From: an uncultured beta proteobacterium
GTDB lineage: Bacteria > Pseudomonadota > Gammaproteobacteria > Burkholderiales > Burkholderiaceae_B
Reading direction: 5' to 3'
DNA length: 11,430 nt
NCBI GenBank assembly: GCA_903929925.1
Contig: CAIYWO010000075.1
Coordinates: 1 to 11,430, forward strand
The notes beneath the pieces were generated by a model that was given only the letters and a program-made list of their open reading frames with translations, searched no databases and was not told the origin of the DNA. Position numbers and translations under genes: made by a program. This document shows, in pieces, positions 1 through 7,407 of the stretch (positions are counted from its first letter, which is position 1; every line of letters starts with the position of its first letter).

Positions 1-1891
1 GAGGATCAAGCGACCCATAGCCGACGGGCAGCATACGCCTGGTATCGGGGTTCATGGTGGTTTCCCAAAGCTGCTCGGGACTCATTTCGCCAAGACCTTT
101 AAAACGGCTAATGTCCCAGGAACCCTCTCTTACCCCTTCTTTGCGTAGCTTGTCCTGAACCACCTCAAGCTCTCCGGCATCCAGGCAGTAAATTTTGCGT
201 GCGGGACGCTTACCCAGCGAGGGGACGTCGACGCGGAACAATGGGGGTCTGGCAACGTGCACATGTCCGAGTTCAACCAGACGCGGAAAGTGACGGTAGA
301 ACAGTGTCAACAACAACACTTGAATATGCGAGCCGTCAACGTCGGCGTCCGACAAGATACACACCCGGCCGTAACGCAAACCGGACAGGTCTGGCGTGTC
401 GTTTGGACCGTGTGGATCCACACCGATTGCGACTGAAATATCGTGAATTTCGTTATTGGCGAACAAACGGTCTCGATCGACTTCCCAGGCATTTAACACC
501 TTGCCACGTAAGGGCAAGATGGCCTGAAACTCCTTGTCGCGTCCCATTTTGGCCGAGCCCCCGGCCGAGTCGCCCTCCACAAGAAAGACTTCGGTGCGTG
601 ACACATCGGAGGACTCACAATCCGTGAGTTTGCCAGGCAGCACCGCGACACCGGAGCTCTTGCGCTTTTCTACCTTTTGGGCGGAACGCGCACGCGCCTG
701 GGCCTGGCGAATCGCCAACTCAGCCAATTTTTTGCCGTACTCAACGTGGGTATTGAGCCAGAGGTCGAGTGAAGTGCGGACAAATCCGCCGACCAAACGC
801 ACCGCGTCGCGGCTGTTGAGTCTTTCTTTAATCTGCCCCTGGAACTGCGGATCCAGCACTTTGGCTGAAAGGACAAAGCTTGTGCGGGCAAAAACGTCCT
901 CAGGAAGTAACTTAACGCCCTTGGGCAGCAAGCCATGCAACTCGGCAAACGCCTTCACAGAAGCGAATAAGCCTTCGCGCAGGCCGGATTCGTGCGTGCC
1001 CCCGGCTGGCGTTGGGATCAGATTCACGTAAGACTCGCGAACAACATTCCCCTCATCGGCCCAGGCAACGACCCACTGCGCGCCCTCGCCATCGGCAAAG
1101 CTCTCGTGGTCCGCTGCGGCAAACTGCTCACCGCCAAAAAGAGGCACGCGCAACTCGGTGCCATCTAACGCTTCGGTCAGATAGCCAGCCAAACCATTTT
1201 CATATTGCCAAGTCTTGGTGTCGCCTGTCTTTTCGTTGGTCAGGCTGACCTTGACGCCCGCCATCAACACGGCCTTGCTGCGCAACAAGTGCGTAAGCTC
1301 ATTGAGCGGAATGGCCGCAGAATCAAAAAAACTCGCGTCTGGCCAAACCCGTACTCGCGTACCGGATTTTTTACGCAAAAGCTCTGGCGCCAGCTTTAGT
1401 GCCTCGACCACAGCACCATCACCGAAAACCATCCGATGGGCACCGCCCTCTCGCCAGATGACAAGCTCGAGCCGCTTGGACAGTGCATTCGTCACCGAGA
1501 CACCCACGCCGTGGAGCCCACCAGAGAATGCGTAAGCTCCACCGCCTTTCTTATCGAACTTTCCGCCAGCATGCAGGCGCGTAAACACGAGTTCGGCGAC
1601 GGGCGCCTTCTCTTCCGGATGGAGCCCGACAGGAATGCCGCGGCCATCGTCCTCAACTGTCACACTGCCATCCGTGTGGAGCGTGACCTGGATTTGCTTA
1701 CCGAAGCCGGCTAGCGCTTCGTCGGCTGCGTTATCGATCACTTCCTGAATGATGTGTAGGGGGTTTTCGGTACGGGTGTACATACCGGGGCGCTGGCGCA
1801 CGGGCTCAAGCCCTTTTAATACCCGAATAGATGATTCGTTATACGACTGATTACTCAAGTTATCCCCAACTACGGTAGAAAAGAAGGTCAT
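1..1891 (-). CDS. parE: DNA topoisomerase IV subunit B (ParE), C-terminus cut by window edge
   Basis: ParE is the ATPase subunit of topoisomerase IV; with ParC it decatenates daughter chromosomes. About 630 codons are visible, and the last readable residues (MLPVGYGSLDP) follow the ETTMNPDTRR segment, so probably only a few dozen C-terminal residues lie beyond base 1. Counting from the ATG at 1891, the GHKL ATPase has E50 and N54 in EVIDNAADEAL, DDGRGIP at 81-87 and GGLHGVGVSVTNALS at 124-138. The TOPRIM domain has VEGDSAGG at 438-445 (catalytic E439) and DADVDG at 515-520 (metal site). FKGLGEM is at 597-603. The short C-terminal half and PLRGKVLNAWEV favour ParE over GyrB, which in most proteobacteria carries a long insertion there. 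The start is uncertain: ATG 1891 has no Shine-Dalgarno, whereas TTG at 1858 follows GGGGA four bases upstream and would give MSNQSYNESSIRVLKGLEPV, closer to family N-termini as I know them. The gene is divergent from trxA. Confidence 0.96.
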   Translation of the reverse strand, partial: MTFFSTVVGDNLSNQSYNESSIRVLKGLEPVRQRPGMYTRTENPLHIIQEVIDNAADEALAGFGKQIQVTLHTDGSVTVEDDGRGIPVGLHPEEKAPVAELVFTRLHAGGKFDKKGGGAYAFSGGLHGVGVSVTNALSKRLELVIWREGGAHRMVFGDGAVVEALKLAPELLRKKSGTRVRVWPDASFFDSAAIPLNELTHLLRSKAVLMAGVKVSLTNEKTGDTKTWQYENGLAGYLTEALDGTELRVPLFGGEQFAAADHESFADGEGAQWVVAWADEGNVVRESYVNLIPTPAGGTHESGLREGLFASVKAFAELHGLLPKGVKLLPEDVFARTSFVLSAKVLDPQFQGQIKERLNSRDAVRLVGGFVRTSLDLWLNTHVEYGKKLAELAIRQAQARARSAQKVEKRKSSGVAVLPGKLTDCESSDVSRTEVFLVEGDSAGGSAKMGRDKEFQAILPLRGKVLNAWEVDRDRLFANNEIHDISVAIGVDPHGPNDTPDLSGLRYGRVCILSDADVDGSHIQVLLLTLFYRHFPRLVELGHVHVARPPLFRVDVPSLGKRPARKIYCLDAGELEVVQDKLRKEGVREGSWDISRFKGLGEMSPEQLWETTMNPDTRRMLPVGYGSLDP

Positions 1892-1921
1892 TTTACGGAA
1901 AATGCCAAACCGAAGACGAGA

Positions 1922-1930
1922 TGTTATGCT
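1922..1930 (+). promoter_or_regulatory. Candidate extended -10 promoter for trxA
   Basis: TGTTATGCT fits the extended -10 pattern TG-n-TATnnT and lies 60 bases before the trxA ATG. No good -35 box is present at the usual distance; extended -10 promoters can work without one. TTTAAT at 1930-1935 (five of six -10 bases) is an overlapping alternative. The assignment rests only on motif fit and position in the divergent spacer. Confidence 0.3.
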
Positions 1931-1951
1931 TTAATGACTAAACGATGTCCC
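1923..1951 (-). promoter_or_regulatory. Candidate parE promoter
   Basis: On the minus strand GGGACA (1951-1946, four of six bases of the -35 consensus) lies 17 bases from CATAAC (1928-1923, four of six bases of the -10 consensus), about 30 bases before the parE ATG. The spacing is ideal but both boxes are weak, so this is only a candidate. It overlaps the candidate trxA -10 element on the other strand. Confidence 0.3.
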
Positions 1952-1990
1952 AGCCTGTGCGCCGGACGCGACCAAATTCAAGAGAAAAAC

Positions 1991-2317
1991 ATGAGTGAAC
2001 ACATCAAAAACGTGAGCGATGTCAGCTTTGATGCGGACGTGCTTAAGTCATCCCAACCCGTGTTGGTCGATTACTGGGCAGCTTGGTGCGGCCCCTGCAA
2101 AATGATTGCACCAATGCTCGAAGAAGTTTCGGCTGAATACGCTGGTAAAGTGACAATCGCCAAACTGAACGTAGACGAAAATCCTGAAACTGCAGCCAAA
2201 TTTGGTATTCGTGGCATCCCGACTCTGATGTTGTTTAAAGACGGCCAGGTCGCAGCGACCAAAGTGGGCGCTTTGTCGAAATCACAACTTACAGCATTCC
2301 TGAACGACTCGATCTAA
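1991..2317 (+). CDS. trxA: Thioredoxin 1 (TrxA)
   Basis: A cytoplasmic dithiol-disulfide oxidoreductase of 108 residues, the normal length for thioredoxin 1. It reduces protein disulfides and supplies electrons to enzymes such as ribonucleotide reductase, and is itself reduced by thioredoxin reductase. The active site WCGPC is at residues 32-36, preceded by the conserved buried aspartate D27; the cis-proline is P77 in GIPTLMLF, and G93 matches the conserved glycine near the substrate groove. All key residues are intact. The ATG at 1991 (MSEHIKNVSD) is chosen over an in-frame ATG at 1934: the extra 19 residues (MTKRCPSLC...) are unlike thioredoxins, and the upstream ATG lies just after the likely -10 box. 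A weak Shine-Dalgarno, AAGAG, sits six bases before 1991. rho follows 132 bases downstream, the common proteobacterial trxA-rho order. Confidence 0.98.
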   Translation: MSEHIKNVSDVSFDADVLKSSQPVLVDYWAAWCGPCKMIAPMLEEVSAEYAGKVTIAKLNVDENPETAAKFGIRGIPTLMLFKDGQVAATKVGALSKSQLTAFLNDSI

Positions 2318-2330
2318 TTCGCTTCCACGC

Positions 2331-2351
2331 GCGGGCCCCTTCGAGGCCCGC
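2331..2351 (+). terminator. GC-rich hairpin after trxA, possible terminator
   Basis: GCGGGCC (2331-2337) pairs perfectly with GGCCCGC (2345-2351) around a seven-base loop containing TTCG, 13 bases after the trxA stop. The stem is strong, but the downstream sequence (CCACTGACTCTGCTT) lacks a T tract. It may therefore be a leaky terminator, an RNA-stabilising 3' end, or part of a trxA-rho leader that allows readthrough into rho. Confidence 0.45.
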
Positions 2352-2449
2352 CACTGACTCTGCTTAGCGCGAGCTGTTCTGCTTGAAACACCCTTGATCT
2401 CTTTCATATCCCGCTTCTTGACTGAAGTCACTTTTCTATAAGCACATCA
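2352..2449 (+). promoter_or_regulatory. rho leader: C-rich, G-poor, possible Rho self-regulation site
   Basis: The stretch before rho has no coding potential that I can see. From about 2387 to 2449 I count 19 C and 6 G in 63 bases, a C-over-G imbalance typical of Rho utilisation (rut) sites. In E. coli rho is autogenously controlled by Rho-dependent attenuation in its leader; applying this here is inference. A short dyad, TGACT-GA-AGTCA, lies at 2419-2430. No convincing promoter is present: TTGACT (2418-2423) and TATAAG (2437-2442) match the boxes but are only 13 bases apart. The start codon has no Shine-Dalgarno in front of it. Confidence 0.35.
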
Positions 2450-3706
2450 ATGCACCTTAACGAATTGAAGGCGCAGCACGTTTCGCAGCTGCTCGAAATG
2501 GCCGCAGGCCTAGAAATCGAAAACGCCAACCGGCTCCGCAAACAAGAATTGATGTTTGCCATCATGAAGCGCCGCGCCAAACAGGGCGAACAAATTTTTG
2601 GAGATGGCGTACTTGAAGTCCTGCCAGACGGCTTTGGCTTCTTGCGCTCGCCTGACACTTCTTACTTAGCAAGTACAGACGACATTTATATTTCGCCCTC
2701 TCAAATTCGCCGTTTTAACTTGCATACAGGCGATTCGATTGAAGGCGAAGTGCGGACTCCAAAAGACGGCGAGCGCTACTTTGCGCTCGTCAAAGTCGAT
2801 AAGGTCAATGGATTCCCGCCTGAGGCGATCAAGCATCGCATCATGTTTGAAAACCTGACTCCTCTACACCCTGACAAAGTGATGGTGCTGGAGCGTGATA
2901 TCAAGAGTGAAGAGAACCTCACAGGTCGCATTCTGGATGTCTTTGCGCCGATCGGTAAAGGCCAGCGCGGACTGATCGTGGCGAGCCCGAAGTCTGGTAA
3001 GACCGTGATGATGCAGCATATTGCACACGCCATCACGACAAACTTTCCAGATGCCGTGATGATCGTCATGCTCGTTGACGAACGCCCCGAGGAAGTTACA
3101 GAAATGCAACGTACCGTTCGCGGCGAAGTGGTTGCATCAACCTTCGACGAACCTGCAACGCGCCACGTGCAAGTCGCCGAAATGGTGATTGAACGCGCTA
3201 AGCGTTTGGTCGAAATGAAGAAAGACGTTGTCATTCTGCTTGACTCGATCACACGCCTCGCACGCGCCTACAACACGGTCGTCCCAGCTTCCGGCAAGGT
3301 TCTGACTGGCGGTGTGGATGCGAACGCGCTACAACGCCCGAAACGCTTCTTCGGCGCTGCACGTAACCTCGAAGAAGGCGGCTCACTGACCATCATCGGC
3401 ACCGCGCTGATCGAAACCGGTAGCCGGATGGACGAGGTCATCTACGAAGAGTTCAAAGGAACCGGTAACTCTGAGGTTCACCTCGAGCGCCGTTTGGCAG
3501 AAAAACGCGTCTATCCAGCGATCAACCTGAACAAATCAGGAACGCGTCGCGAAGAATTGCTTATCAAGCCAGAGCTATTACAAAAAATCTGGGTGTTGCG
3601 CAAATTCATTCATGACATGGACGAGGTCGAGTCAATGGAATTTATCTTGGACAAGATGCGTTCCACCAAGAACAATGCCGAATTCTTCGACATGATGAAG
3701 AAGTAA
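2450..3706 (+). CDS. rho: Transcription termination factor Rho
   Basis: Hexameric RNA helicase/translocase that binds C-rich unstructured RNA and releases transcripts from RNA polymerase. The 418-residue length is normal for proteobacteria. Residues 1-47 form the N-terminal helical domain; the cold-shock-like RNA-binding domain follows, with GFGFLR at 61-66 and DDIYISPSQIRRFNLHTGD at 77-95. The ATPase has Walker A SPKSGKT at 179-185, DERPEE at 210-215 (E211 is the expected catalytic glutamate), Walker B VVILLDS at 260-266, the Q-loop region LTGGVDANALQRPKRFFGAARN near 285-306, and arginine finger R366 in SGTRREEL. All look intact. ATG 2450 gives the MHLNELKAQHVSQLLEMA start expected in betaproteobacteria, although no Shine-Dalgarno is visible upstream. 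Downstream lies convergent yhdP, stop to stop with no gap; rpmE, which I recall following rho in some relatives, is not here. Confidence 0.99.
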   Translation: MHLNELKAQHVSQLLEMAAGLEIENANRLRKQELMFAIMKRRAKQGEQIFGDGVLEVLPDGFGFLRSPDTSYLASTDDIYISPSQIRRFNLHTGDSIEGEVRTPKDGERYFALVKVDKVNGFPPEAIKHRIMFENLTPLHPDKVMVLERDIKSEENLTGRILDVFAPIGKGQRGLIVASPKSGKTVMMQHIAHAITTNFPDAVMIVMLVDERPEEVTEMQRTVRGEVVASTFDEPATRHVQVAEMVIERAKRLVEMKKDVVILLDSITRLARAYNTVVPASGKVLTGGVDANALQRPKRFFGAARNLEEGGSLTIIGTALIETGSRMDEVIYEEFKGTGNSEVHLERRLAEKRVYPAINLNKSGTRREELLIKPELLQKIWVLRKFIHDMDEVESMEFILDKMRSTKNNAEFFDMMKK

Positions 3707-6700
3707 TTACCCGCCAGGCGAAGCAGGCGCTGGCTGAACGGCTGGCGCCTCGACTGGCTCAAGGATCGGGTCGTCCCATGGCCCCTTAACTCGGTACTGC
3801 ACACTCAACGCTCTCTCAATCGGGTTACGCAGTACGTATTGCGTCAGCAACGCACTTAACCCCGCGATGGGATTCACAACAAAGGCCGTTGCGACCGCCG
3901 TACCGCTCAGGTCGAACCGTGGTTTTACGTCCGCGTGCATATCCCAAACTTTCTTGTCTAAATCTGACCCTCCGGTGAAGGCCACCGTGGCAACAGGACT
4001 GCGCACGACAAAGTCTTGAGACTTGACCACGCCGGCTTCAATGGAGAATTTTCCATCAATCGTGTCCCAGGGAAAGCCGTCTTTAAACTCATCACCAACC
4101 CGGAAATTCAAGCTCAAAATGCGTTGAAGGGATTGAAGCGACAATAACTCGAGCAGTCGCGCGCTACGTGATGTGACATGGGCAAACACACCATCCTTAA
4201 GCGAAAGACTGGCCTGACCATTTAATCCACCATAGCGATATACCCAGGGGAAATCGCCCCAATCGATACGTCCGTTAAGTGTGCCTTTGCCGCCTTTAGC
4301 GCGATCGGGGTACCCCATCATGTCCGAGAGTTTACCGAGGTCGACAACATCGACTTTCGCATCAAGACTCACGCCACGTGCAGGACCCGTCAAACGCCAA
4401 TCACCCGTCGCATTCAAAGAACCGTAGGGATTCTTTATTTCCAGCTTTTCAATTTTCCAGTCCTCGCCTCGGCGAACCGTCGCCCCGAGCATGCGCAGCG
4501 TTCCAAGCCGACTGCCAAACAATGTGAAATCGTCGATGGTCAAATCTATCGCAGGCATTTCAGACCACTGCTTCTCGTCAATCATGTCCGTTTTAGGTGG
4601 CTCACCTTGCGTCGTCGTTGCCGAGCCAAGCGCGAGTTTCGAAAAACGCGCATAGACGCGTCCCGCTAAGGCACCCTGCGCTTCCTGCCAAGACGCAAAA
4701 CCCTCAGTCTCCTTGGACTTAAGTTGTGCGCTCCACTTGGTCTCATCCTGCCTATTGGCCGTCAGGGTCATCGCTGACAAACGCATTTCACCCCAGTTCA
4801 ACTCAGTCGCACTCAGCTTGAGCTGTTGAAAGGGTGGAACAATATTGGCGCTCTCTTTGCTGCGACTCGGTTCGCTTAAGTTGGCTGAAAATTCTTTCCA
4901 GTCATCCCAATTAAGACGATCTAACTTGAGATCAACCGTCAGTCCCGACGCAGGAAGAATAGCCTGCCCACCCATCGCTAAGGTCGCGCGATTAAAAAAT
5001 GTCTTACTGCGAGACGCTGCTTGACGCTCGAACCTACCACTCAACACATTCCCAAAAGACACGCTCAAGACATGCTCAGCCCCCTTTTGTCCCGGAGTGT
5101 GGGTCCATCGCGCCGATAGCCCCAGGCGTCGTGGAGCAGCCTTTCCAAGAGGGGCTGGCAACTTAATCGCGACCCCTTCCAGGGTGGAAGTAAGTTGGGC
5201 GTCAAAACCTGAGTTGGGTAAAGTCTTAAGCGAGCCGGAATATTTCGTCCTCCCTGTAAACACACTTAGTGTTTTGGCGGCACTGAGCTTACGCAGGCCG
5301 TCGGCCGTCAGCTCACCATCGAAACGAAGCCCTAATTGCGCTTTGCCCCAACCACCGGAAAGGCGTAACGGCCCCCCAAGAAACTGCGCGCTGAGTGTAT
5401 CCGCTTCAAAAGTCGCCTCTGTGAAGCGCACCTCGCCTTGCACAGCCTCCAAGCGAAGGTCCTCCAAGTAGCTGACCACATTGTTACTCAGCTGAACCGA
5501 GCCTTTAACGAGAGGCTGATCAAGATGGTTCAAATCCAACGTCACTGTGAACGGCAGACCGAGCGAACCGCTGACTTTGACATCATTGAGAATGTGAGCC
5601 ACATCTTTAGCAAGAGGGGTACCTCGCAAAATGCGGACGTAATCGTCAGCCAAATTCTGGGTTTGTGCTTGGACTGTCAGTATCGGCTTGGATGCAAGGT
5701 CTGGAATGTTTGCGGTCAGACCCTGGATAGCAAGCCGCCCTCCATGCGTATCGAAGACAGCCGCCCGATTGCTACGCATATCTAGCGTTGACTTATCCAG
5801 CGTAACCGTACCTTGCTCGAGGATGAGGGCTGGCCAAGCCAATTTACCCGGGGTTGCTGGGTCATAATCGATGACGAGGTCCTTGACCGCGCTCTCAATC
5901 TTGAACACCCCCGTGTGTTCGGGACTATTAAAGGGAAAATGCGTTAAATCGCCCTGCACTTTGATCGTGGCCTGCGTTAAGTTTCCCTGTTTCAAGGCCT
6001 CACGCATCCACTGGCGTGTTTGCGCATCCACAGCAGTCGTTACGTACTGATGCAAATTGGCCGCCGGAACATTCGAAAGCGTTCCACTGAGATCCAACAC
6101 ACCGGCGCTAGAGTCCCCTCCGGGGCTCCAAGAGCCAGAAATCAAGGCATCAGCGCCAGCTGTCTTCATACCAAGCTGCTTGACCAAGACCGACAACACT
6201 TCATCTGATCGACGAAGCAGTTGCCCCTGCAACGAGACGTCATCCAGCGCCAAACGGTCTGGAGCAAACACCCCTCCCCGGAAAGCCAAGTTTTTAGCCG
6301 CAGCCGAAATCGTCAAGCCACTACGGTCCGCGGAGCGAGAAAAAATAGGCCAGCTATCCCCAACAAATAAATCACCTGGCCGACCAGAAATACGCACGGT
6401 CATTTGATCGATATGGGTACGTGTCTGTTCCTGTGACGGGAGCAGACCGGTGAGCGACGAACCCGCTAACTCCAGGGTAGACGTGGTCAAATGCCCTGCA
6501 CTCACGTCGGTCCAGAGTTTGGTGTGCAGACGACCATCTATCTTCGGCAAATCTAGCCACGGTGACCAAGCACTTGGCTGAACGTCGTCCAACTCGATGT
6601 AGATTTGCGCTTGCCCGTTCTCATGCGAGGCGAGCGGATTCAGATTATTTTGCGTTTTCGCGACAAACTGAAGGCGATTACCTAAATCAGCTGGCAGCGG

Positions 6701-7309
6701 AGCATTTAACTGAAGTTGGTGCGAGAACAGGTTATTGATCAGCTCAATCTCAATGCCGTCCAACACGAGGGGTGGCGCCTCACGCAAGCGATCATGCCAA
6801 CTCAGCCTCGCCTCGCGAAACTGAATGTGCCCTTGGTTGAGCAACCACCGTACCGCCAGCACATTGGCGTCGAGACGCACATGTTCGGAGGGCGAATCGC
6901 TGAGCGTTTGCCCGGCAATAACGAGTGCGCCGTCTGGACGCCGCTCGGCTGACACTTCGATACCATTGACTTCCAGCTGCTTGAGTCGCAAGTCCCAGGC
7001 AAGCAAACTACGCCATCCGATCACGGCAAAAGCATCCGGTATGCGCAAGAACTCCTGCCCCTGTGGGCTCACAAGTCGAAGATTCTGGATGGATAAAGTA
7101 GGATTTAGTCCTGCCCAGGCTGCCGAAAGTTGACCAATCGTGACCTTCGCATCTAGGGCCAAAGACAGACGCTGTTCGATCTGGGGACGCCACTCATTGA
7201 CATGGGGCACAACCCAAAAGCGCACAACCAGCATACCTAAGGCTGCAACGCCATAGACGAGCAGCATGCCAATCACGAGGATTCGTAGTGTATTTTTGAT
7301 AATTCGCAA
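3707..7309 (-). CDS. yhdP: YhdP family AsmA-like envelope protein
   Basis: A 1200-residue AsmA-like protein of the YhdP (TIGR02099, DUF3971) family; E. coli YhdP is about 1266 residues. In E. coli it is anchored in the inner membrane, spans the periplasm as a long beta groove, and with TamB and YdbH helps move phospholipids to the outer membrane. Visible here: basic MRIIKNTLR, one hydrophobic anchor at about residues 9-32, then over a thousand residues of alternating polar/hydrophobic beta-rich sequence. The AsmA-like C-terminal part (about 950-1180) includes the segments GLNGQASLSLKDGVFAHV and QYRVKGPWDDPILEP, and a Pro/Ala-rich tail closes the protein. The start is a TTG at 7309; an in-frame TAA at 7318-7316 excludes anything longer, and later starts would damage the anchor. 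No Shine-Dalgarno is evident. The gene is divergent from glnE and convergent with rho. I am sure of the family; exact lipid cargo is inference. Confidence 0.93.
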   Translation of the reverse strand: MRIIKNTLRILVIGMLLVYGVAALGMLVVRFWVVPHVNEWRPQIEQRLSLALDAKVTIGQLSAAWAGLNPTLSIQNLRLVSPQGQEFLRIPDAFAVIGWRSLLAWDLRLKQLEVNGIEVSAERRPDGALVIAGQTLSDSPSEHVRLDANVLAVRWLLNQGHIQFREARLSWHDRLREAPPLVLDGIEIELINNLFSHQLQLNAPLPADLGNRLQFVAKTQNNLNPLASHENGQAQIYIELDDVQPSAWSPWLDLPKIDGRLHTKLWTDVSAGHLTTSTLELAGSSLTGLLPSQEQTRTHIDQMTVRISGRPGDLFVGDSWPIFSRSADRSGLTISAAAKNLAFRGGVFAPDRLALDDVSLQGQLLRRSDEVLSVLVKQLGMKTAGADALISGSWSPGGDSSAGVLDLSGTLSNVPAANLHQYVTTAVDAQTRQWMREALKQGNLTQATIKVQGDLTHFPFNSPEHTGVFKIESAVKDLVIDYDPATPGKLAWPALILEQGTVTLDKSTLDMRSNRAAVFDTHGGRLAIQGLTANIPDLASKPILTVQAQTQNLADDYVRILRGTPLAKDVAHILNDVKVSGSLGLPFTVTLDLNHLDQPLVKGSVQLSNNVVSYLEDLRLEAVQGEVRFTEATFEADTLSAQFLGGPLRLSGGWGKAQLGLRFDGELTADGLRKLSAAKTLSVFTGRTKYSGSLKTLPNSGFDAQLTSTLEGVAIKLPAPLGKAAPRRLGLSARWTHTPGQKGAEHVLSVSFGNVLSGRFERQAASRSKTFFNRATLAMGGQAILPASGLTVDLKLDRLNWDDWKEFSANLSEPSRSKESANIVPPFQQLKLSATELNWGEMRLSAMTLTANRQDETKWSAQLKSKETEGFASWQEAQGALAGRVYARFSKLALGSATTTQGEPPKTDMIDEKQWSEMPAIDLTIDDFTLFGSRLGTLRMLGATVRRGEDWKIEKLEIKNPYGSLNATGDWRLTGPARGVSLDAKVDVVDLGKLSDMMGYPDRAKGGKGTLNGRIDWGDFPWVYRYGGLNGQASLSLKDGVFAHVTSRSARLLELLSLQSLQRILSLNFRVGDEFKDGFPWDTIDGKFSIEAGVVKSQDFVVRSPVATVAFTGGSDLDKKVWDMHADVKPRFDLSGTAVATAFVVNPIAGLSALLTQYVLRNPIERALSVQYRVKGPWDDPILEPVEAPAVQPAPASPGG
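3725..3750 (+). other. Hairpin just past the rho stop, inside the yhdP 3' end
   Basis: AGGCGCTGGC (3725-3734) pairs with GCTGGCGCCT (3741-3750): ten pairs, two of them G-U on the rho strand, with the six-base loop TGAACG. It begins 19 bases after the rho stop and is also coding sequence for the Pro/Ala-rich tail of YhdP. There is no T run after it on either strand, so it is not a textbook terminator. It could act as an mRNA 3'-end barrier for rho, or simply reflect repeated alanine and proline codons. Confidence 0.35.
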
Positions 7310-7365
7310 AACTATTTACAACTCTATATTTTGTCGGTCACGTTCTGTGCGGTATTGTGCAAACT

Positions 7366-7371
7366 TATAAC
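7366..7371 (+). promoter_or_regulatory. Weak candidate -10 box for glnE in the yhdP/glnE spacer
   Basis: TATAAC matches five of six -10 bases and lies 36 bases before the glnE ATG, but there is no recognisable -35 box at 15-19 bases and no TG extension. The rest of the 98-base divergent spacer (7310-7407) shows nothing else convincing; on the yhdP side TATAGA (7328-7323) lacks a matching -35 box and sits only 14 bases before the TTG. Confidence 0.2.
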
Positions 7372-7407
7372 CCAAACTGCTGAAGCTGTCTTAGCGACAA
7401 ACCACGA

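Noticed and set aside
534..1031. 165-residue open frame on the plus strand
   Set aside because: It is fully antisense to parE, whose TOPRIM and ATPase motifs are unmistakable; the plus-frame protein is low-complexity Arg/Ser/Pro-rich without recognisable motifs.
1934..1990. Longer trxA start at ATG 1934
   Set aside because: The added 19 residues do not resemble thioredoxin, and the ATG would sit at or before the expected transcription start; ATG 1991 has a weak Shine-Dalgarno.
2418..2442. TTGACT and TATAAG as a rho promoter
   Set aside because: The boxes match well but the spacer is only 13 bases, and the transcript would start at about the ATG.
2776..3252. 158-residue open frame on the minus strand
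   Set aside because: It is antisense to the ATPase core of rho and looks like a codon-bias shadow (Ser/Thr/Arg-rich, no domain).
5097..5785. Two plus-strand open frames of 124 and 115 residues
   Set aside because: Both lie antisense within yhdP, whose long continuous frame and family likeness explain the sequence; no start signals or motifs support the plus frames.
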